Source: Lobosporangium transversale (taxonomy: Eukaryota > Mortierellomycota > Mortierellomycetes > Mortierellales > Mortierellaceae). Taken from it: a stretch of 64,000 nt of DNA. Below the pieces are notes generated by a model. It was not told the origin of the DNA and did not search any database. It saw only the letters and a program-made list of their open reading frames with translations. Numbering within the stretch: the stretch's first letter is position 1; each line of letters begins with the position of its first letter. A program made the position numbers and the translations under genes. The DNA lies in NCBI RefSeq assembly GCF_002105155.1, contig NW_019028986.1, forward strand, positions 754,501 to 818,500. Reading direction: 5' to 3'. Shown here in pieces: positions 10,074 to 21,884 of this stretch.

Positions 10074-12518
10074 TTACAGTTGAGTAGCAACCAAAGAAGG
10101 ATGATTCAGGAACTGCTGCTGTGGGGCCTGATGTGATTGGTTGTGATAAGGGTGATGCCTGCTCATCTCTTCATCCTGATCGTCCAACAAACTAGAAAGA
10201 GGAGATGAGGATGCCGTTGTACTCATGGATGGTACTGCAGATGGCACCGAACTCGAAGTCATCATCGTATCAGTCAAAAATCGATGTTGTTGTTGTTGCT
10301 GCTGTTGTTGGAAGTGCTGATGTTCTTGTTGGATTTGCTTATGGAGCAACTGTGCTTCTGATAATGCTGGAGAGCCTTGTGAAGGTTGTGTTTGCTGTTG
10401 GTATTGGTGTTGGGTTTGCGGTGTAGCATTCGCAAACGCACTCAACGATAGTGCAGCCGCGGCTGCTGCTGCTGAATAACTTGAAAACGGCGATGAATAG
10501 CCATCATCGCCATCAAATTGCTGTTGACTTTGTCGATGATGCTGTTGTTGCTGTTGTTGGCTATAGGGATATCCTTCTTGCGGCGTAGAAGAATAAACAC
10601 CAATAGATGGACATGTTGATGAAGACATTTCTTGTTGAGCAGTTGTAAAGTGGTGTTCTGGTAGGTCCGTTGGACTATGTAGGCCACTGTTGAAATGACC
10701 ATGTTGCTGCATCAGTTGATGCAAAGGCAACTCCATCTTTGTTAAGTTTGTGGGTGTGGAAGATGTGGACGTAGGTGAAGGGAAGTCGTCATTAGTTACT
10801 GTGGTAGTTGTATCCACATTGCAGCTGGTATGGAGTTGATTCAACTGGTTGTTTAGCGACATTCCAGATAGACTCATGCTCATGTTGAGGTGAGTAGCTA
10901 ATGCTGCGTGGTGGTGCTGCTGTAGTTGATGCTGCTGCTGATGGTGATTTTGCTGATGATGACGGTAGTGATGGTGCGGTTGTTGCTGGTGATGTTGAGG
11001 TTGAGTGTATTGCATATGATTACTTCCCAAGAAGCTGGAGCCGGTATGACTCATGATGGGTGAGATGGGAGAGAGTGTGCCATTCTGTTCATTTTTCATG
11101 ATATCATGCAAAGTTGAGGCTGTATTGTTATCATTGCAGACCATTGGCGCAGAGAAGTTAGTGTTGCAGGTGAGTGGCAATTGCTGTGTATGCGAATGTT
11201 GAGCGTGGTGTTGGATGTGATGATAAGATTGGGACTGGGATTGGGCCTGTGGCTGTGATTGTGATTGTGGCTGTGGTGAAGGGGCGCTAGAATATTCAAA
11301 TTCGTTCAAGATTGGGCGCTTGTTCTTGCTGTACTTACGAACACCCAAACAAGTCTGACAGTTCTTTGTGAATAGTGAAACCAGTTCTGCAGGGACCTTC
11401 GAGTACGATTTTGTGATCTAAATTGAAAGTTAAGAAATCCAAGGTCAGATTCGTTGTGGAGACGGAAAATAAAGTAAAAATAAAAAAAAGGTTCATAAAT
11501 CAATGATGACGTATAAGGGTGCATTCCTGCAAAATTAAAAGGAGGAGAGAGAGGAATGAGTGTGGGAGGCAAAAGATCCCACGAGAGGTATGAGGTATGC
11601 TCTGCTATATTGCCACGGGAGGTGAGGCCTGCTGTCCCTCATTATGCACAGACGCCCGATTTTTAAACGCGTTGCTTTTTTTTTTTCGTGTCCCTTATTT
11701 ACAAAAATGGTAAGACGCTCTCTTTAGTGAGAAATGATTGGCCCGAATAGCTATACTTTTATGCTCATGACAGTACATGATTCTCAACAATTTCTGACGA
11801 TGTTGATCTTGTTTTTTTCCGCATTATAAACAATCTGTCCTGTATTCCTGATCCCTTCAAGTCTGATCATTCATAAAAAGAAACAAGGTTTACCATCGCA
11901 AAAAAAAAGGGGGGGAGGAAAGAGGGGAGAGAGAAAGAGGAGGCTGTAGGCAATCATTTTCCTTTCCGCATTAATTTCCGTCCAATAATCAAATAGTGTA
12001 GGGCAAATAAAATAGAAAAAAAAAAAAAAAAAAAAAAAGGTATTCTGTACATGTTTACTAAAAAAAAAACTTACTGCTGCGAAAGTTTTGTCACGGCCTC
12101 CGTGTCCAATGATATGATGGAAATAACAAACTTTGTCGTATAGCTGTTCGCGTACACACACTGGTTTCCCATTCTTCTTGTCCATCAAGATCCTTAGCTC
12201 ACCCACGACTGTGAACACAAAATGCTTGCGAACCCACCATCGAAATTTGGGATTAAAGATCGCAGTGTTCTCGGGGTTGGTTAGGACCATTAGACAATCA
12301 TTAGCTAATTGCTGATTGATCAAGGCCTTGTTGCGTTTACGGACATGAAGTTGGCTAATGTATCCTTCTACAAGGGTTTCAAAAGTTTCGGGGCTCAAGA
12401 AAGAATATGCTTGAGGGATATAGATGCCTCCAGCCGCTGCAGGGACATTAGCGAGTGCAGCGGCGGCGGCGGCTGGGGATGATGATATTGCTGGCGTCAT
12501 TGTATTGCTTGGTGCCAT
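10074..12518 (-). CDS. Q/H-rich nuclear protein with NOL4-like integrase-type H2C2 zinc finger
   Basis: Two exons on the minus strand: 12518-12075 and 11417-10074. They are separated by a 657-bp GT-AG phase-0 intron containing an A23 tract, giving 595 residues. After an Ala/Pro-rich start, residues 25-110 carry a helical region with NPKFRWWVRKHF, comparable to the FKFWVKSKGF segment I recall from animal NOL4. Then H135-x3-H139-x28-C168-x2-C171 forms a complete HHCC zinc site like the N-terminal domain of retroviral/Ginger integrases, also known in animal NOL4/NOL4L, KRBA2 and SCAND3. The intron splits the finger between its His and Cys pairs. The remaining 420 residues are Q/H/S-rich with an alanine run, as in activation domains. 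There is no catalytic integrase core, so this is read as a domesticated DNA- or protein-binding regulator rather than a transposon gene. Its role is unknown. Confidence 0.85.
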
Positions 12519-13615
12519 TCTATAATGCTGCGTGTTTGTACGTTGCAGGGCAGAGAGGGGAGGGGGTAGTAAGATGTAAGGGCTCGCGATGGGGTTGAGG
12601 TTGAAGATTGAAAAGCAGCACCAACTAATCCGTTACTTGGTGTAGATCAGCTTCAAGGGAGGAAGAAGAAAAAGTGGCGAGAAAAACGATGGGCTTTTGG
12701 AGACCCTGGTGTGGAAAGTAGCGTTGGGAATATTGGATAGAAGGCAATTTGTAGAAAATGATTAAAGAAAGAGAGGAATAAAAGGCAAGATCGGTTGTCG
12801 GAATGGATAAAGAAAGATCAGCGTGCTATCTATAGTATACTTCTGTAACAACAAAAGATTGATACGATAGGCGTGGATGAGGGGCGTAAGAAGAGTGAAT
12901 AATGAAAAACAAAGGGTAAAAAGTGAGGAGGGTTGAGGAAATTCCAATCTTTATATTCCTTTTTTTTTTTCACTTCCCTTTTACGGGAAGAATGATTGAT
13001 AAAAGCATAGCGCTAAGCAGGGACAAGGGGAAAGGATATTGTATCTAATCAAAGTAATCAAAGTGAGAGAGATCGTGAGACGGGAGAGTAAGTGTCAGAG
13101 CAAAGCATCCTACCCTTTTTCCTATTTTGTCTTATTTCTTATTGTCGAACAATGTGGGTTAGTCAAGCTGCAGAGATTGATCCCCATTTTTAGATCTTCT
13201 GTAAAGGAGATATGAATAGGACGAAAATGAGCAAAGGAAGAGTGGGAGAAAGGAAAGCGCCGACTGGAATGTGGAATCTTTTTTCCTTCATGTAAGTCAC
13301 TTAGAAGGGAAATATACTGTCGTCCAATTACTGAATCGTAGAGGAATGTAACCTGTTGTTGTACGGACAAAGTTGATTTTAGGCGCAATTCTTGTAGCGA
13401 TAGTTTCCAAATGTATAAATATATATAAATCATCACTGCTCATTGCTACATATGCCTATTGCCCGTTGTCTCTTCGATACCCTGTTCACCTTCAATGTTG
13501 ATCTATTGATGAAATTTATCCATACTTTATTTATCCCACATGCCGGACTCTTGGAAATAAATATAAATAAATATGTCTTGAGTCTGCATCTAGCATATCA
13601 TAGAACAAAATGTCG

Positions 13616-13646
<31 letters not shown>

Positions 13647-16600
13647 GCTATTTTTTAGAAGAGCAAGAAAATGATGAAGCTTTGTGTGTGGGGAGGAGAG
13701 GAGGTGGCAATCATGCATATCCACAGCCATGAGCAGCACACTTTTTATTTCCCCTATTCTATGTAGTTGACTCACGCACGGTTCATGTCCCAGTCGGACT
13801 GAAGCCCTCTTTTGTCAATCTCTTCTATGCTTAATGTAGGAATTCTTTTGTATTGCATGTATAATGATGTCTAATTTTGTAGTAATGGAAAGAAATACGC
13901 TATTCTTGCCCAGCCTCTCTCTTCGCTCTTTCCATGGCTATATAAATGATGATCTAGTGTCACTGATCTGTAGCTTTAATCTGAGTAAAACGCGTTACTG
14001 TCCATGGGAGAAGCTTCTATTCTTGACATTACATATGAGCTGTGGTTTTTAAACACTGTTTGTTTGGACATTTGGACTTCAATATGAAAGTTTCCCGTAA
14101 ATCATGAGGCCGATAGTTTGCGGAAAATAACAAAGTGAATGTTCTTTTCTCCTTCTCCCCCTCTACCTTTGCCTTTGCTATCCTATTGTCCTCTCGCACG
14201 TCCCTCTGATGTTTATTCTTGCGCAGGGCACGGAGGCAAGGAGTGAGCAAATAGAATGAAAAAAGACAGGAGGATCAAGGAGGAGTGGGGAGCAGATGAA
14301 AGAGAAAGACATGTAGATAATGTAAATCACTTTTGATTGATACCATATGCGCTCAATTGTTTTTTTTCTTTCCTTCTATTTTGTCTTTCTTTGTTGGCAT
14401 GGAATTTCCGATAAGATGGGTATCCAACCTTGTCCTGCGAGTTAAAAGAAAAAAGGACTGATGTATTTCTTCTTGTTGCGGCAAAAAACAATATGACCTA
14501 TAATTGGAGGGAGGATGACTGATCGGCTATTCAGAAGTGTCGAAAGAGTTTTTTTTAGATGATAGATTGAGCTACTCATAAACACACACAAAAAAAGGAG
14601 AGTAACAAAGAAAGAAGCTATGCATGAGTGCTAGCCTCTCGACCACATCCACATTCACAACAAAAAAACGCGTAATACATTGAAGTTTATTCTGCTAACC
14701 TTGCATGGAAAATAACATTACCACAGAAAACATGAGTGATCAAGACTTCACTGCGAAGGAAAAGAGGAGAGGAAAAAAAAAAAATTCTGTAACCTTTTTT
14801 TTCTTTGTTTTCATCTGCTTTCTTTTGTAATTCCAGAAGAAGCGACAGCCTTGATCACAGTACTCCCCCGTCTGTTTCTCTCTTCCGCTCTCTTTTAGCT
14901 CTATTCTCATGAGGCACCATCGCAATATGACCTGGGTAACTGGTTTTGCGATAGCTAGCAAAGTAGCAGACAAACTAAATGAGGAACCTTTATCTCACCA
15001 GCGAAATATTACCCTTATTGCAAAGCTATTATTCGCCTTTTAGTCCTCTTCTTCAATGATATCTGAATAGACGGTACGAAATACATTTCTTTGCTACAGG
15101 ACAGTATCAAATCACCAATGAACTTTTCATTGTTTATAAAGAAATACAGGAAAAAGCATAGATTATATTTTGAAGCAGCAAACACATGCCCCCTTTGGTT
15201 AAGAGCATAAAAAGACCAACCATCTGATCTGCCTTTCCCTTTCTTGCTCCAGGTTGACACGAGGAAAGAAAAGGAGACAAGTGTCCAAACAAACACATTA
15301 CCGCATTCTAGGTCTACAAATTTTGTCATATCCCTCCCTCTCCCCTGCCTCATGTTTCGTCTCCCCTTGGTTGCGTAGCACGTATTTCAATAAAAGCTAT
15401 GTCTCACACCAAGTTCATTACCCTAATAATCCCCATGCCTCTCTCTCTCCTGCTCTTGCCTCCTTTTGGGTGAATGCATTCATCTTTTTATCTTTTTCTG
15501 TACGACTGGGGATCAAAACCAAAGATATTGCCAATGGTAGCTGATGTGCAAGAGATAAAAATCTACTGGATGCATTTTTTTTTACTCCCTGTTACGTTGA
15601 TCATGGGCGACATATGACTGCCTACCGTGCATTCTCAGGTGACTTTTTAGTCCTTTCCTCATGAATGAGAAATTATTATTGTTTTGGTGCGAGTACATCT
15701 TGAATGTCCCAAACACGGATTTCCTTTTCTTGACACGTATTGAAAAGGAACCATCGCCGTGGACGTTGAGATATTGAGGCGAGAACACAAGAATGAAACA
15801 TGGAATGAGACGCGTCAAAAAGAGTAACCAATGAGATCACAGGATTTCCTGATTTGACACTTTGCCACCCGTAAACAAGAACTAAAGAGCAGGGGAGCGG
15901 ACAACTATAAACATGGAAAGGGAAATGAAGAAGTAAAAAGGATGGAGCATGGAGCATGGAGCATGGAGCATGGAGCATGGGGCGTGAGGCATGGAAAGGG
16001 AATATTGAAGGGCTTTTTTTTTTTTTTTTGGCAGATACCATGGATGCAGGTCCGAGGATGAAGGAGCTCCTGATAATTCTGGTAGACTTTAGCATTTGGT
16101 CCCAAGATGTACCATGATACCATGATTTACCGTGCATCTGGACAGAGTGTGATAACGTGGGAAGGCCGTTTTCCCTGGCACAACGGATTCCTGTCTGCAT
16201 TCTCTTCCCAATGGTTGCACACACATATCGCATCGCATTGACATTCAACGCTTTGTCGCTTTTTCCCTTTTCTTCCCATCTCTATCCCCATCACAGCTCT
16301 CTTTCTCACATTCTCATACTCATAATACCCATCTCCTGTCATCATCATTTCTCACTTATCTGTGCTCATTCTTAAACCTCACTTTTTTTATTACTTGAAG
16401 GCTCATCTCTCCTTCCAGCTTATACCCACATCTACTCGCGTTGAAACTATAGTTCGCTAGCCATCTCTTGAATTGCACATTACCTCCTTCATATTAGTTC
16501 CATCTAATTTTTTACTCACTTTCATCTCCTTTGATTCCTTTTAATATCTCTTTTCGTTTGAAGGACTCAAACCAAAACAGAAAGAAGAAAAAAAATAAAA

Positions 16601-16657
16601 AAAATAAAAAAAAATAAAAAAAAAATAAAAAGAGAGAGAGAGAGAGAGAGACAGATC
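12519..16657. other. 4.1-kb divergent intergenic region
   Basis: This lies between the divergent starts at 12518 (minus) and 16658 (plus). It holds no ORF with recognisable protein features. It contains A/T homopolymers (for example 13617-13641), a heptanucleotide repeat at about 15942-15991, and an AAAAT plus GA-dinucleotide tract directly before the plus-strand start (about 16588-16652), a likely core-promoter or 5' leader feature. A minus-strand stretch near 15600-15720 reads LKSHLRMHG like a zinc-finger helix but lacks cysteine pairs. Confidence 0.5.
15942..15991. repeat. Heptanucleotide tandem repeat ATGGAGC
   Basis: Five perfect ATGGAGC units followed by two diverged units (ATGGGGC, GTGAGGC) in the upstream region of the 16658 gene. 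Confidence 0.9.
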
Positions 16658-18685
16658 ATGAACGCTGTGCGGGCACCGTCAAGGAATTCAAACACCAGCG
16701 ACACCAGCTCCACCCAATCACAATCGAATGCTCATGCACATTCAAATTCAATAATACAGCCAAGGAAGGCGAAAGTGGCCTCAATGGCCCAAATAGACAT
16801 TTCTTCCCTGTCACTTTCTGCGAACATCTCAACTCCAGTTTTGCCTCCACACTCTCGTACGACCACTCGACAACAACAACAGCAGCAACAGCAGCAACAG
16901 TCTCGTTCTAAGGTACATTCGTCTAGCTCTGTATCAAATACCCATCCACTGAAAAATAATAACAACAGCAGCAATAGTAATCAAGTTCACGTCCGAGCCA
17001 ATAAGGGCGAAAACAGCAATAACACTCTTGGGATTAATGGTGGTCATAATGTTGTCAGACGGATGGTTTCTGCGTCAGCTAGTTTAGGCATTGGAGTAGG
17101 AGCAGGACGACCAGGAAGCATAATACGTCGAGGGGGCTCTGTCACGTCTTCAGATGACGGTACAGTCTCAGAGGACTCTGTTGAAGACTATATCCAACTC
17201 TTTTCAGGAGCTGGAGCTGCAGGAGGTGGCCTCCATGTGACTAGTTTACCGTTCACATCTGCTCGGCAGCAAAGAACAGAACCTAAACCCATTAGTGGCC
17301 CAAAATTTACGTCTGATGGTGCAGGAAGAATGAAAACCCCAACAGTGCCAACTGGAGGACCATCCGTCAGACCAATACGAATAGCAGCAGGGGCTTCCAT
17401 CAGAATTGATACTGACTCTTCCACTTCTTCATCATCAGGACATACACCAATACCATATTTCCTCTCAGGATCACAACCACTGAACGTGACAGGGACAGGC
17501 GCAAGCATAGGTGGGCATACAAGTATTGAGGGAGGAAATGGAGGGTCAGCTGTAGGGTTGTTGTCCACTTCTGTCTCTTCCTCAACCTCCTCATCTTCTT
17601 CATCTCTGTCATGGGTCAGCAGCCCGTCATCCAAAAGGAATAGTGGGAGTGGTGTAAATGGTAGTGTCGGATCCCCTTCCTCTTCTATTCCTACTGACGA
17701 TTCAGGATATGGGACTTCAAATCTTTCCATCTCTTCGCCCACTACGACTTCATTTCCTTTTAATGCTCCCCAGCCTACTCTTCGTGCTATCAAATCTGCT
17801 AGTAGCGGTCTGTCAACAGCCGCGACTGCCGCTGCAGCAGCAAAGCAAGCAGAGGAAAATCGCCAGTCAGAAGAAGCTGCCCGTATACGTCGAAAGGTTG
17901 CAGATCTTGAGATCTCGAATACATCGCTACTACAGATCAACCAAACATTAGAGGCTACGGTTCGTAAACAGGCTGCCAAGCTTCAAGAGCTCGAAATGCG
18001 AATACAGTCGTAAGCGGATTTGCTCTTATATTCTTACGTCGTTATATATACTTATATCAACGAGCCTCTTCCAACTTTCTAATATATATGTATATTTTAT
18101 GTCTGATAGAACGCAGTTTGGTGGCGACTTGAGTATGTTGGCGGCAACAGATATTGCACAGGACTCCAATATTAGTCCAGACAATGCTAGTGTGACGACG
18201 ATGGCGACGGCGATGGCGATGACAACGTCGACGACGACAACGCCGACGCCAAAGCCAACGACGAGACCAACGTCATTAGTAGACCCTGAGGCTGCTATCA
18301 TAATTCATGAGATGACAGAGGCAGACCGACAGGCCGATTTGACATTCAAACGAGTCTGTATGGCGATCGATCAGATGATTTTTGAAGCTAAGCAGGCTCT
18401 TGACCAATCTATGAAGCCTGCAGGAATGAAGGTCTTGTCATCGTTCGAAATGTGTAAGTTTTTTATGTCTGATTGCTGAATCACGATTATTATTATTGTT
18501 TTTTATTATTTTTTTAACAATCCTAACCAAGAATTCTTATTTTAGACGAAGATGATTTGGATGCTGCAGAACAATCCTTTGTGGACAATGAGGATGACGA
18601 TGATTATGGGTATGATGATGAAGACGATGACTTTAGGATGGCCAACTTGTCTGTACAAGATGGTAACGATAGTGATATTGATTGA
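16658..18685 (+). CDS. Unrecognised Ser-rich protein with coiled coil and acidic C-terminus
   Basis: Three exons: 16658-18009, 18110-18453 and 18546-18685. The two introns (100 and 92 bp) are GT-AG and phase-consistent, giving 611 residues. The ATG follows an A-rich and (GA)n leader. Residues 1-380 are low-complexity (Ser, Gly, Asn, a short Gln run at about 72-80). About 388-450 is a clear coiled coil (RRKVADLEISNTSLLQINQ and onward). A threonine-rich linker follows, then a predicted helix (about 505-560, containing ADRQADLTFKRVCMAID) and a strongly acidic D/E-rich tail that ends ...GNDSDID. The coil plus acidic tail suggests a scaffold or cytoskeleton/septum-associated protein, but I recognise no family. 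A long antisense frame on the opposite strand is a shadow of the Ser/Gly-rich codons. It converges with the GATA gene downstream. Confidence 0.8.
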
Positions 18686-19437
18686 TAGTCTTTTCCAAGA
18701 TCATTTTTACTGTGCTGTATGTATATAAACAAAGAAAATCAAGTTTTACTCTCCCCTGTCCACATTTTTCATTATTCATGCAAAAATAAAATAAAAAACT
18801 AGCATCCTTCTCCACACACACACACTCTCTCTATCTTGGACATGAACAATGATATCATTTTTATTTTGAGGAATGATGGATGTATCCATCATTTTTTTTT
18901 TTTTTTTTTTTTTTAATGCTCAACATTGATAAAAAAAAAAATTTCTTCAAACGCTTTAGTTTATTTTTTTGAGAAAGCTAGTAATACAAGGGATATCTGG
19001 TTTTTTTTTTTTTTTTGTTTTCTTGTTTTTTTTTTTTTTTTTTTTTTTTTTGTTTCTGTTCTTAATGTTGCTAAGGATGACTACGAGGAAAGTAATAATA
19101 ATAATAAATACAAAAAAGAAAAGAAAAAAAGAAAGAAAGTTGTGAGGGTGGTATACAAGTCTGTTCTATAAAAATAAGGTGGGGATTAAGGGAGGAAAGA
19201 GGGAAAAGAGAGAGGAATGAAGATTAGGGACCCTAATCAATGAGGGTATAGATATAGCCATGGGTACTGCGCTGGCCTGCCAGGACTTGGCATCATCGGA
19301 CACAAGACCTCAAGTTAGCCGAGGCCTTCTGAGTCGCTGGTGGTGTTAACCATGGTGAACAGCTATAGACACCCTTCATCCTCATCATTGCTGCCTTGCT
19401 GCTGCTGCTGCTACTGTTGTTGTTGTTGTTGTTGTTG
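18686..19437. other. Convergent 3' region
   Basis: Space between the convergent stops of the coiled-coil gene and the GATA gene. It contains T runs (about 18891-18914, 19002-19016, 19027-19050). The right end is the (CAA/CAG)n tract immediately after the GATA stop codon. No gene seen. Confidence 0.6.
19402..19437 (-). repeat. CAA/CAG repeat directly after the GATA stop codon
   Basis: Read on the minus strand in the GATA frame, the TAA stop is followed by seven CAA, one CAG, a TAG, then four CAG and a CAA. It is a polyglutamine-type tract interrupted only by stops that are each one base from CAA or CAG. Confidence 0.95.
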
Positions 19438-21853
19438 TTAATATGAGTTCATCGACGACCAAGGATAGTTCATTTGCTCCTCCTTAGCTATTGGAGACGA
19501 CAAGGACAGGGACTGGAACTCGCACTCGGTTGTTGGCGTGTTGACAATTGTCTGTTGATGCTGCTGCTGTGCCAACAAAACATTGAGCTGCTGCTGTTGT
19601 TGTTGAGGCGAAAGCGCACCTGTAGAAATGGGGGTGCCAGCAGAAGCAGAATCAATGCCGAGGCGGTTACGCAAGACATGGCAACGGTTCTCGAGGATAT
19701 TCAAAAACTCGTGCATCTGGACGGGTCGCATGTGGTCAACCAACACTTGGAAACGCACATCGTCAAAGATGAGTGACTTGCGGCCATTGGAGGGAGTTGT
19801 ATTTGATGATGGCTCTTGAGAATCCTCTCCACCATTGAAGGGAGGAGAGGAATTAGCGCTAGCGGGTGGCTTAGAGATGGATACCGTAGTGGTGGTCATG
19901 TTATCAACGGTGGAGCCGCTCAATCCACCAGCCAAGGCGGTGGGAGGCAAAGAGTAGGGAACCATGCCATGAGGCATCGAGGGGACTGTGGATCCGTTCA
20001 TGGGCGAGCAGAGAGTGCTGGTGGGAGAGAAGGGACCACCATCGCACATCAAAAGAGGTGACTCGTTCACACTATTGATGTCATCGCCGAGGTAGCCAGT
20101 GGTAGAATAGTTACCAAAGGCAGAAGCATCTTGGCAGGAAGCCTGGGCACTCAATTGGCCCATCATCATGGGGTTCTGCATCTCACCCATGGAATTGTAT
20201 GACTGCCATTCAATTGACTGGTTATCATTATGAGTTCCAACCATGCTCATATAAGGCTCTGTGTTAATGGGACCAGTGAATGAGCGAGTCTGGCGATGGC
20301 GTGACGTCTTCTGGCCCTTGCCGTTACCGTTGCTGTTGCTACGCTTAACTCGGGCCTGATCGGATTTGAAGGTCAGGGACCCAGACTTGATTGTCCCATC
20401 TTCATTGCCCTCGATGCCGGACTCTTGTTGAGACTCTCCGTCTTGCTCAGTTTGATCCTGAGGGCAGATACCACCGTTAGTCTTTTCAGCTGTGGGCTCG
20501 GCTGTAATAGAATCATTACTATTGTTGGTGTTGGTGTTGGTGCTAGGAGAGGAAGCAGGCTCCAATTCATCACCTTTGAAGCTCTCAGTCGGTGACATGA
20601 CAGGCGAAACTGAACCAGGGGAAGCAACTTGATCTTTCTTTTGAGTGGCACCAGTGTTATTATTGGGTGTCAGGGTATAGGGTGAGGCATTTTCGCGTTG
20701 TTGACTTTGGTTCACTGAAGGCTTGTGGCGGATATGGAGAGGGCGGTGGCCATTATACTGCTTGTAGTACAAACCACAAGCGTTGCACAATGAATGCTTG
20801 CGATCGAGTGTACGACGCCACAGGGGTGTCTGTGTCACCTTGCAATTGTAACATTCCAGAGCCCGAGGGGGTCGAGTGCTTGCCTTCTTGGCCTTGGTGG
20901 CCTTGGCGCTTGGCTTCTGCAAAGCTGCAGTCAAAGACCAGACTTGAGGGATGCTGTTGCCTTGGAATTGTGGGACACTGACGCCGTTGACATCAGGGCT
21001 AGGAGTCGTTCCTGTGGGGACTGTCAGGGCCAGGCTAGGATCATCCATAGGACGGAAGTTCTCGGCCATCATTTGGCTGTGAGACATATCACTCATCATG
21101 ACATACTCACCAAAGGGGTCCTCATCATTCAATGGCGCAGAGAGATGCTGTTGGGGGCGATAATGTTGCTGTGGATGATGTTGTTGGAACTGTGGATGGA
21201 GCAGCATTTGATGATGGTATTGCTGTTGGTGCTGAATATGTTGCATTTGGGCTTGGTCTTGCTGCTGTTGCTGTTGGGAGTCGCTCGATAAAGCCTGGTG
21301 AGTATGTGGCGATGCTGTCGAGGTCTGTTCCCATGAGCTGTGGGGGGAGGAAAAGAACGAAATAGCAGACCCCCGTTGTGAGGACTGTTGCTGTTGCTGA
21401 AGTGGCGTGGAGGACGATTGCTGTTGAAGATGAGAATGAGGGTGAAGTGAAGAGGATTGTTGGTGTGAAAAGATACCACCGAGGCCACGGACTTCTAATA
21501 GTAAGCCAAGAGCATTTAAAGTAAAAGACAATCTGGGTTAGTATCATTCTCTCTTCTTTTTTTTTTTTGAGTGCATGCATCACATTGGGATATTGACAAT
21601 GCAACAGCTGTTTGGCTAACATTCGCTGGGGAGGAGGGGAAAAAAAGGGGGGGAGCGGGGGGATAGAGAGAGAGAGCAGCAAACACACAAGATTTCTACG
21701 CTGATGCATTCATGCATACAAAGAACCAACAGGGACAGAGGTGGTTCCTCTGTTGAATTTGGTCATCTGTAGATGCATGCAAGTTGTTATGAGCATGAGC
21801 GAGCCATCAGGAGATTAGAAAAGGGAACCAAAATCACTAGGCAGTTGGGCAGA

Positions 21854-21884
<31 letters not shown>

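Noticed and set aside
10074..12518. H2C2 gene as part of an active LTR or Ginger element
   Set aside because: No catalytic core, reverse transcriptase, protease or terminal repeats are found; the intron and Q-rich tail fit a host gene.
15590..15720. LKSHLRMHG on the minus strand as a C2H2 zinc finger
   Set aside because: No Cys pair precedes it in frame and no adjacent fingers are present.
17188..17979. 263-codon antisense frame opposite the coiled-coil gene
   Set aside because: It mirrors Ser/Gly-rich codons of a well-supported spliced gene and shows no domain or splice logic of its own.
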